From the NCBI RefSeq assembly GCF_001949145.1, contig NW_019091369.1:1570191-1601587 (forward strand): DNA of 31,397 nucleotides, read 5' to 3'. Within the stretch, counting starts at the first letter, position 1. Each line of letters starts with the position of its first letter. Shown piece after piece: positions 11,799-22,300 of the stretch. The stretch comes from Acanthaster planci (lineage: Eukaryota; Echinodermata; Asteroidea; Valvatida; Acanthasteridae). Both the position numbers and the translations under genes were made by a program. Under the pieces are notes generated by a model. The model ran no database searches and was not told the origin of the DNA. It saw nothing but the letters and a program-made list of their open reading frames with translations.

Positions 11799-13285
11799 AA
11801 TAGAGCGCCATATTTAAGATACAGACTGCCAGGAACATCTTTAACAAAAATTCTACAATAAAACATTGAAATCTGCGACTTAATTTTTATTTTTGAAAGT
11901 TGCTCAATATTTGGCTTTGTGTGGCGGTGATGGGGGAATCAAACAATAAAGATTTCAAGGAAATTTGTGTCGCATATTAAAATCAAAGTAATTTCTAACA
12001 AATACAGCCTGGCTGGAAAGACCACAAAGTTTGACATTTTGGCTAAAAAAAATCAAGAACATTTTGGCTTTTCAAAAATTTCCAGGGACCTGGGAATTCA
12101 GCAGTCCTTTAAGAAAAAATGGGGGTAACAGTGGGTATCATTAAGTGGAATTTAAATCGTTTCAGAAACAAGTGGATAAATCCAAACCAAGTCAGGAAAA
12201 AATTAAGCCCATAATTTACATTTATTTAGAGTTCGCAAAAAGTCAAGGAAACAAAATACAGAGTTTGTACAAAAAGCCAAATACTTGGAATGAATGGCAC
12301 CTGAATACTTGAGACAAAAGTGTTATGGTTGAGTGCTCGTAACCAACCAAAAAATTGATTCAGTTTTAATGTTTGAAAACAATCTAAAAAAATCACCATG
12401 TAGAATTATCCATATGAATAATGCTCAAATTATTGTGCAGCTTACTGTTTCATGCACAGCAAAATGTATTCCTATTTTCAGACAAGCTAGACTCGAAGCC
12501 ACTTTCTGTGTGTACAGTTGAACACAAATGAAAGCACCTTTAACAAAAGGCCATATTTATAACAAGGACAATTTTAGGTACAGCGTCTCTGGTTTTCACT
12601 AAACATGTACAAGGTAACTGCATGTATTATGACAAAGAAATTTGTGAAGTCCCAAGGACTTTAATATGACAGTGCTCCACTGTAATTACAAGATATCACG
12701 TTGGCAAAAAAAATTGAGTGACTGTTAAACCAGAGAATTCACTTTGGTCCCAAATTTTTCCCCCCCCCGCTCCATGAGACCTAACGGTTACTGAGGGTGG
12801 GGTAGGGGTGGGGTAAGATAGGAGAAGATTAAAGGACTTTCCAAATTCCAGTGTTTGTGCTCAGCCTCCGAATACATGTAGCACCAGAAAACTTGAATCA
12901 TTAGGTTTTGTATTTCCTTCTAAATTTCTCTGTATCCTTTCCCATAGTACTGACATTACAGCAAAGACTGACACCTGAAAGAATGAACGGCTTTCGTAAT
13001 GCCCATATTTAAATTTTGCCGCATTCAAAGTTTCAGACACTCCTTAAAATACATTAAGAGAAGGGATATAGTGATGCATAACAGCAGTGGATCTACACTG
13101 TAGGTTCCTGAAAATACAGAAAAAAATAAAGGGACAGAGGGGACCAGCCATGGCCCTGTATTTTCCAGTACTTTAGTGAACCTTAATCCCCCCGTGCAAA
13201 TAAATCTTCTGTACCAGCTATGTACACTTGCCGTGTTAGGTCTACGTGTTTTAGAGTTGAACAGTTGAACATGCAGTGGACAAGC
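11799..13285. other. DUT 3' flank / untranslated region
   Basis: This is downstream of the DUT stop on the minus strand, so the 3' UTR should occupy part of it. No other gene was recognised. A short C-run and G-rich tract are at 12763-12815. Confidence 0.4.
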
Positions 13286-13342
13286 TCATTTGGTCCCTGT
13301 TGAACCATACCCACTGCTTCCACGTTCAGTCTTGGTTAGTTC
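13286..13342 (-). CDS. DUT: DUT last coding exon (motif 5 and stop)
   Basis: This 57-nt exon follows a pyrimidine-rich tract and CCACAG. It encodes [18 protein letters not shown] and ends in TGA at 13286-13288. The Gly-rich tail is dUTPase motif 5, which closes over the neighbouring active site in the trimer. Tyr replaces the usual Phe that stacks on uracil, and Ser replaces one Gly. It is too short to show as a stand-alone ORF and was recognised from motif and splice phase. I did not find a decisive poly(A) signal; AATAAA on this strand occurs at 12221-12226. Confidence 0.92.
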   Translation of the reverse strand, partial: ELTKTERGSSGYGSTGTK

Positions 13343-16300
13343 CTGTGGAAAACAATCAAAAGAAGAAAGGTGACATTTATCAAAAAGAGACGAGGTAGAA
13401 AAAAACAAATGACACCAAGCCTCCAAATAACGCAGACATTGCTAACACCACGTTTTGACAATTGCAGTTTACATGTACAAGTTGTAATAGACACACTCCC
13501 TTTCAATTGAGTTCTTTCACAAAATCCATCCCTGATAGCCAAAAATGACAATCACTTTAGTTTCAAAACAATCTCGATTGGTTGTAAACAATTCATACAA
13601 GCAGCTTTATACATGGAACGAAACTTTGGACAGCATTTACCATTTTGGATATTGGAAAGCTACAGACAGACTGATCTGAGAAAATCTCAGGAATGACTGC
13701 AGTGGCACCTCACTCACAAGTATTCTTATTCTCGACTCGCATGTGCTTAGGGCAATTGAGACATCCTATTGGTCAAGGAGGAATGTAACAGGTGCATATC
13801 ACCTGTCTGCAAGCACTGTGCCACCACAGTGATCTCCTTTAATTCTGGTTGACAAATTACACTATGCACTACTAACACTGACCAATTAAAAAAACAAATG
13901 AAATCAATACAGTGTACTGCAATAATAATATGAGTCTGCCTTGAAGCAGAAAGCAAATAAAACATGCTCACTTCTTCTTCCACTTCTTCTATCTCTGGAT
14001 AGAATATTCTCTCGCATATTAGTTGTGCGATGCGCATTCCCTTCTCCACTGAAACAAAACACGACATGAAGACTGAGAAATAATTCACATATTCACAAAA
14101 ATTGTAGATTCAAATCTGGCATTTCTTGACTGGTTGTCCAAACTAACAAGTATGGGTTAGGGTTGTGACAAACATCCAAATATTTGACGGATTATCGAAT
14201 ATTCGACTATTTCTTTTTTAAATTCAAATATTCAAATACAATATTCATGAAAAAGAATTTTATTTTTTTTCATGATAAAAATGGCACTTTAAATGCTTGT
14301 TTCAAGCAGATTCCGGACACTTTAAGGCAGCTGACATGCTCTACAGTCCAATGTAGAATCGTCACGCTCATTTGCAAAAGGTTAAGATCACCTGGAATTT
14401 TATTGGCATTTCTGTCACTGGCCCTGCATTACACTGTCTCATTGAATGATTACTTAACATGTTTTTACAGTGATGCACAGTGTTGTGCTATATACCCATT
14501 TGAATGATTTTTTTTGCAAAGGCAGGTCTTGTACGACACTTTGTAATGCAGATGGGTAAAAAAGCCAGTCTAAGTAATCAGAAATAAAGGAGGGCATACT
14601 AAATATTAGACTGTTAACATTTCAAATTTTTCACAACTTTTCCAGGCCGCAGGAACCCTGCAAATCGTGGATGTGTTTTGTTTCAAAATCAAATTGGGAT
14701 TAAACTAGAACGGCAAAGCCGCCTGGCTTGCTGCTTGCTATGAATTTGAATTTCTTTCTTGTAATAACAGGAAAGAGACATCCAAGTTATACAAATATGG
14801 TTACTAAATCAAACAAGTAAATACTAACAAAGCTTCATCAAATTATTTTTACAAGGTTAGTTGACATACCACTGCAATACAGATGTACAAGTTATTTTAT
14901 CGACCTTATCAATACAATTCATTGTACTTTAGGAGAAAAAAACTTAGTCAGTGCTGTGTGCAGACTGTGCGTTGAAAGGCGCCTGTCATTTAAAAGTAAA
15001 TCAACAAAGACCACCACCAAGGGAGATACAGGTACAAAGGCTTCACAGTTCTTTACAGGAGAGAGGAATGCCTACAGAATGTGGATCCAGTGCAGTCAGA
15101 CTAGACCTGGATGATTATATAAGCAGTGCATTTGTGAGTTTGATGGATGGTGCATGATTAAAATTCCTCTTAAGTACAGTTTTGCACTTTGTATGCAGTC
15201 CCATCATCCTATTCATCTCCTACTCCACCCCTGCCCATCATTCCTATTTCCCTTGACTTCTTACTCTGGCTGTCCCATCATCCCACTAATCCAGCCCCAA
15301 CCATTACACCAACCTTATCCAGCATTTCATCCACTTTCTACATACCTGTACTTTGTCCCCATGATCCTCCTCCTACAGATACCCTTCCCCCCAAACAAAA
15401 AAACTAATCTGTCACTGGGAGTCCCCCCCTTACATTTTCCCCACATACTGTACATGTACATTTGTATGTGTCTGAACACTGCCTATACATACATAAATGT
15501 ATGAACATTACAGGAATGCTCAGTACATGTACATATGTACTCTATATGTACTACAGGGCAAGTACACAATACGACTCAAAACTTTAACATTCAACTTTTA
15601 TAATTTTTTTCATAAAATCCATAAGTTTCTAAGCATTAATGCCATATGAGACTATTTAAATACGATGGAATTCCAAGAAGAAGCAAACAAGCACTCAATG
15701 GCACATTCAAACACCTATGGACCTGCAAGGAAAAACTTCAACATTTGAGGGCGGACGGCAGAATGACAGAAATCAATATTACATAGGCTCGCACTTGCTT
15801 CGCAGCTCACCAAAAAGAAGTTCTCAAAAAAAACCCCACATCTTTCTTGGAACAGGACTGGCAAAGAAATCACTGAAAAGGTAAACAAAATTACGTTGAA
15901 AAGAGTATCCTCAAGACCATCAAGAAAAGCCTACCCTACCAATCTTCCAAGGGTTTTCATGCAAAAATAAGATTACAGAATGCAAATCAAGCAACATGCA
16001 AAAAGTCAATAACCATGAACAAAGAACAAAAATGACAAAACTAACAACACACATGAAAAAATTTAAGGGAACCAAATGGAACACCAGACTAACCTTTGAA
16101 GTCTGTCTTGCTAAGATTGAACATCACAACACCCACGTTACCACGATAGTCCCTGTCAATTACACCAGCTGAAACAAAATGTTTGGATTTCAGTTTAGGA
16201 ACCCTGTAGGCAACAGAAGACATGCCACCCATATAATGCACTCCACATGTGATGCCTGGTTCTTCAACACTACAGTTACTATAAAAAAAACCTTTGAATC

Positions 16301-19300
16301 TCTTCCGTCAACCAGGTTTTAAATGATATTCATAAATACCTCAGTTTCCCTATTCAACAACATGCAACTTGACGGCGTATTAAGATTTGACAATGCCTGC
16401 TGTGTAAAAAATGCCCCCCCCCACCTGGATACGAGACAGTTTAATCCATCCCTATTGGTCGAGAGTCTGAACACGCCATGCCCGTGCCAAGTCCACATAT
16501 GGAGATTCTTCTGGACAACTAGCACAAGGAATGTACCATAAAATGGACGGGCTTTTTGGGAAAAAGTAAAATTCTATCACAAAATCATTGGAAATCCATC
16601 AAATATTGACTTCTTTTGACTCTCTGTGTACAAGGGTATTTATGAATAGAAATAAATACATGTATGTGCTTGGTCAGTCACTGGCTCAGGAGAATGAAAG
16701 CTTAGTTGCGTCCATGCTCCTGAGCTAGTCTTAAATGCACGTTTAAGCCAAGCACATATTTATTCCCTTACAAATGTTCTGATAATTAAACCCTTAGTGA
16801 TGGTCATTTTGTTGGATTTCATTTTTTAAAACTGCATGTATGAACAAGACACTGCTTTGGCTGTAATGAGATCACGTCACTATATAGTCAACTCTCGTTA
16901 ATACGACGGCCTTGGGACTTACTAAATTAGCTCGTATTATCCGGACCTCGCCTTACGCGAAAGTTGCCCTCCTGCTTGACGTATGTATCACCAATTGACC
17001 GTACATAAAGCGTACACGTGTACAACTACAAGTGTGCATAACTTTTTGTTTAAAGGCACACAGTATCGTTTTGTTACATGAATTTGCTTTTAAACAGTTT
17101 GTTTATGAAAGTGAGATACAGTTTAATGAATGAAGACTTGTAATAAAGAACAATTACAAAATGTAAGAATGGAGTAAGTGGAATTTCCAACCAGTCATGT
17201 CGATTCGGAGTGACACGTCCCCGGCCCCGCACGCCGTGATGAGATCCACACGCACGCATGTAAAGTAAATACATTAACATTTTAGTTGGTAACCAACACC
17301 ACAACTGCGCTTGTAGCACATAAAAATGTGAGGAAACCAGCTATTGGTGGCCAGGGTTCGAAATTCACGATGGCCACGACAGCCAGTGCCGTCGATGCCC
17401 TTTTACTCGTCGTGATGCCCCTCGGAAAATTGCATTGTCCACGGCCACTTTTGCTGTGCCCTATGCACACTTTGGCCGTTGTGCCCTGTCCAGTGAGTTG
17501 TCAAAATAGTTAACTATAAATTCAGCCCAGCGCTAGCGCTCACCAGCCGCGCCAGTCGGCGAGACCATACCACGAGCGATCAGGCTTGCATAGCCCGCAC
17601 GGTAAACGGCCACATTGCCTTCACTCACGCAAATGCGTATTCACAAAATTTCTTAAGCAGCGAGCTGTTACTATAGTTATACACACCCCCTGCGTTACAG
17701 GCCAAGCCACGTGTGCACTACATGGACCGTCGAGAGGGGGTAGCGTTCACTTTTCAACTTCATGTAGCAATGAACATCGTGCGTGATAGCAAGCACAGAC
17801 CCGCACCCTTACGGATTGCTAAGCGCGGTGTCCCATAATGCATTGCTGCATATACCGCTATTGCACACTTTCGCCTTGATCCGCTGCACGTGCGCAAGCA
17901 CAAACTCGTACCCTTATGGATACGTGTAGCTAATCGGAGTGTCATATAATGCATTGTTGCATATACAAGTACTTGTACCACAAGTGCATTCCGCATCGAT
18001 CCGCGTATAGTACATGCTTCAAGGGCCACGGACCAGCCATGTGGAATCGAAGTTTACCTATCACTACTGGCCCGCTTTCAGTTTGTACAACACACGACAA
18101 TGCCTCGGAAACAACGTTTGAAACGTTCCTTTTTAAAGGGAACTCTGCAACTCGGCTAAAAACTGCAAGAAATTGGACTTTTTTTATGCATGCGTAAGTG
18201 GTGGTGTCACCGTATCTCTGAGATTGGCAATGTTGACGGCACCGTGATTTCCCGAAATCTGTGCCGGGTGAAGATGCGGCCACGCCGGCAATGCAGGCAT
18301 CCAAATATATCTCCGCCTGCATTGCTGGCAACAAACACATGATTGACAAAATAGCTTAGCGAAACCGTTGCTGTCACCTGCAAAATATCTGTTACTGTTT
18401 TAAAATAAAACTTAGAATTTGGAAAAATATATACATTTTCATCAGTATTTGGTTTTAGCATTGGATTATTGTGTTTTTATCCAAATTTCATGTAATGCTA
18501 GAATGCTGATCATGTCTTTATCCTCCATTTAATATTGGTATTTATGACCATGTGACAGGCTCTCAACCAATAGTAATGGCTAAACTGGTTTGCATATGAA
18601 GTGCAGTAAATGATGAACTGGAAGAGTGACATTTTAATTTTTTTTTTCCATCTTCAGTATTAAGAGGCCATTAGCTAAAAAGTAAGGGGTNGGTAACTTG
18701 AAAGTCTATAAGTCAGCATAAGGGATGCGCACACATCTTCAAGTGTAAGGAAAAAAAAAGAAATTAATTTGACGATCATTCATGTGCAACTCATGCCCTG
18801 TTCATAGAGGGTAACAATTCCTGGTGTTAGGTTTTGACTGCTTATTGGACATTTGCTCGAGTGTCAACTTTTTTACACAATAAAGCAAAGAATGCATTTT
18901 AAAGGTTGAACAGATTGTGTTTTGACAAATTTGCCTTTAGGCCCTTATCAATTTTCGACAATGGCCTCCGTGCCCATTTCATTTAGTGACCTTGGTGTCC
19001 CTGGAAATTTTGACTTCTCCAAGGCCAAAATGGCCTAGGCCTCTAAAAAACGAATTTCGAACCCTGGGTGGTGTGGAGAGCAGAGGGCGAATATCAGATT
19101 TTACTTTGGAAAGACATGTGGGTTTGGTTAAAAATGATTAGCGAGGGATACACTGTCTTCTTTAAAACTAGTGGTTGTTATTTTCTTAAACATTTTTGGA
19201 CTGAAAAACATGGTTTTAATAATGATTTTCTTAAATTGAGAATTTATAGAAATGTCAAAATTGGAAGGGGTGGAGTTTTCATGTTCCAGTGGGAAGCAGG

Positions 19301-22300
19301 TAACGATTTTTAGACGGAGGGTGGGCAGTTTTTGGGCCGGGTGTTTGGTTACAGAACACAATATTTATTAGTTTCCTGGCGGGACTTTGGTCTTGGGGAA
19401 TGGGGGAGGGGATCAAACAGAATACTTCTTTTGTTCACGAATGTCCTAAATACCGTAGCACTTTTGGCACTCCGCTTGTGTTCAGGCGGTACAAGAGCCA
19501 TCACACAGAATTTCTACGTTGGGTACGAGAACCACAAATGCCCATTGTTCGTCTCTCTTGGAGCACCCGACACAAACGGCTTGATTCATTGAGGGAAAAC
19601 CGCAGCGCTGTTCTACTGTACACGCATAAATTACGGAAATGCCTTTCAAAATTGAATGGACTGGCTGACTGACAAGTTGCCGTCAAAAAAGCTTGTGCTT
19701 AATAGACAGATAACAATAGATTCACACTCGGCCAGCGCACAGAAAATCCTTGTCTTAACCAAAATCTCGTAACATCTGAGCTCGTATTAAGCATTTTTCC
19801 CATCATAGGGACTGGGACTGGCAAATATGATCGTCTAAACCAGAGTGTCATCTTACCCGAGCTCGTATTACCGAGAGTTGACTGTACACAAGATAGTAAG
19901 ATATACATGTACATAAGAAAATGTGTGCTTGGAGGTAGAGTTTAAAGAGGATAAAAACTATAGCATGTCATCCATTAAGATGCTTTCCTATCATCTCAAT
20001 TTGTCTGTTACAAGCATGCACGGGAGAAATTATTTCAGAGAAAATGGAAAAGCTAGACAAACTTCATACAGAAATACTAAAAGCCACCCTAAACTTTTGT
20101 AAATACTGCCTCAGGTTGTTCATGGTTTGGGGTCGTAGATCAACTGACAGTGCTATTTATCTTGTTATTGTGGATGGTGGTACACAGTCATTGTTAGAAT
20201 TTTGACACTGATACTGATCAAATATTGGCCGCTGGAGTCAGAGTTTGAGAGATCATGGCAACAGAACCTCAAGCAGGTATGCTAAGTGTTGAGGACAAAA
20301 AGGTGCTACATTTCAGGCATCCATTGCACTCAAAATTCACCAGGATTCCAAACAGAACAGGACAGAGGAGGTCAGGGGTTCCTGAGAAATCATTTTTGAT
20401 TGACAGGGGAAGAGGAAAAGATTGCATAAACAATGAAATCAAAACAGGTGAACAAATGTACACTCTTCTGAATACAATACAATCCCCCAAAACAAACAAC
20501 CAAGACCAACATTTTAGAAAGATGCAAGCTGTTAAACTAAATTTTTGGAGGTGGTAAGAAGTATATGATCTTCAATTTGAAAGCACGTGAAAATATAGCC
20601 TGATTTTGAAATCTTAAAAACGAAATCTCAGTGAATTATCCTGTTTGTAAACCTCAGCATGGTAAAATTATGGTAAAATTTGAATCACCGATTGATGAAA
20701 TATTAAACTAGATGTTGCATCAATTAATCACCACACAAAATGAGGAAAATTGTCGTAAATGTCACATCTGGTGAAAGTGCACTCCGAGTAATGCAGTTCG
20801 AACAGGAAAAATTTTACATTGTAATCTGGAGCGAAAAGGGCACTTTGCAGTCAAATACTTTTTAATGTAATACTGCTACATTTTTTCCCTTATCAATTCC
20901 TCCAGATTATAGCGAACTTTGTGAAAAATTCACCACAATGGAGACTAACACCTGGAACTCTGAAAACGATTAGACAACACAGATCCCCCAACCTTGTCAA
21001 GTGTTAAACTATAAAATCTTTCAGAATGCAAAATCTCACATAAACTACGTACCACCAACATCAATTTGATTGTTTCGGGCTAGCCCTGATCTCGGTGCCA
21101 CTCTTCCATAGCAACCTTCAGGAAGTTCAATTTTAATGTCGGTCATCACCGTCTTTGTCCCATGGGAGGGAATAGTCACGTCCTCAGCACTGAGTAGAAG
21201 AATTGATCAGAAGTCATTAAAAAAACGAAACTCCAATGACTAAAATTCAGCATGTCCAAAGCTGCTGGGGGGAGGGCATTTCTCCTACCTTTCCCTCCCA
21301 CCATCCATGCAAAACAGAAAATACGGTAAAAGAGTGAGGATGGAGGAAAGGTAAGAGAAAAAGTGAGAGAAATGAAAAAGGAAAGAAAGAGGAATATCAC
21401 TAATTTCATGATTAGAAATATTAGTTTTGTTGCTTGGTGCCCCAATAGAAAAGATCTTGCCCTATATCCTTAATACGTCTAATTCCTTTCGTTCACCCCA
21501 ACCTACCAAAAATTCCCAAGCAAAAGAAAAACTTCTACCACTTTTGGATTTTGCTTGCCTAAATGTATGGATTCAAGTAATGTTTCTCAGATTACCCACT
21601 TTTATAAACACTGTGTGAAAGACTGTTTAAACTTTTACACTCGGGTCCATGAAAGAGATGCAATAAGCAACAAATTTGCTACATTTAAGAAGCACGTCAT
21701 AATCCTCAATGCAACCAAAAAATCACCAGTTACGTGTACGCAGAAAAAAGCACTATGCAAAAGCAAATGGTGATTGAAAAATAAGTACTACAGTGCTACC
21801 CTGTACGAGACATGAGGCTGCCCCAGAAATAGAGATATGCCACTGCCTATTTGCAGGAAAACACCCCTAATCTAAAATGGTCAAACCCTGGCACACATAG
21901 AGGTTGAGAAAACGATGATTAACTACAATGGAATGGATTCCCCTGCAATGCATGGATTCCTGACATGAGATCTGCAAGTGGTGAGTAAAAAAAATTGAAT
22001 TTATTATCCAGAATACAAAGTTCCTTGGTTCATGTGTTTGTGATCACCCTCCCTGACATGCCTGAACAGGGCTAAGTGTGGCCCACTTGTACTGTACACC
22101 TGCACTGTGATGCATTAACTATTGAGCACAAACTGGCCTACATGAAGCTACATGTATGCTCCTTGGTGTTACTCAACAGACATGAATCAAGAGGGACTGT
22201 GCACAATCCATGGTACATGTACAGTGTTACACTGGCCCTAAATGCAATGCCCTCCAAGGCAGGGATGCCTTTGACACATATAACGGTATATATATAACGG

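Larger units (their letters stand above)
17351..19067. mobile_element. Probable second element nested in the Tigger-like transposon
   Basis: A perfect 16-bp inverted pair, CCAGGGTTCGAAATTC at 17351-17366 and its complement at 19052-19067, bounds about 1.7 kb. Both sides are flanked by GTGG (17347-17350, 19068-19071), a possible 4-bp target duplication. Removing it would leave a host element near 1.28 kb. The interior is unusually GC-rich around 17520-17900 and holds a tandem repeat and a strong hairpin. No protein is recognised. Confidence 0.5.
16885..19884. mobile_element. 3000-bp pogo/Tigger-like (Tc1-mariner) DNA transposon
   Basis: The ends are inverted: yAGTCAACTCTCG-TAATACGA at 16885-16906 and its reverse complement ending at 19884, with a mismatch at the first base and one internal. 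Both sides carry a TA duplication (16883-16884 and 19885-19886), the signature of the Tc1/mariner/pogo superfamily. The word AGCTCGTATTA recurs near the ends (16929, 19779, 19860), like transposase-binding subterminal repeats. No clear DDE transposase could be read; short frames at 19400-19672 look faintly coding but are unassigned. The element lies in DUT intron 2 in opposite-strand context. Confidence 0.8.

Noticed and set aside
14951-15157. Cys-containing plus-strand frame
   Set aside because: It starts at GTG, is antisense within a DUT intron, and no zinc-binding spacing or homology is evident.
19068-19672. Frames at the right of the Tigger-like element as transposase
   Set aside because: No HTH or DDE motifs could be identified; too short and in different frames.
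20255-20557. 100-codon ATG frame in DUT intron 2 (plus strand)
   Set aside because: No recognised motif and no splice context; length is possible by chance in AT-rich DNA.
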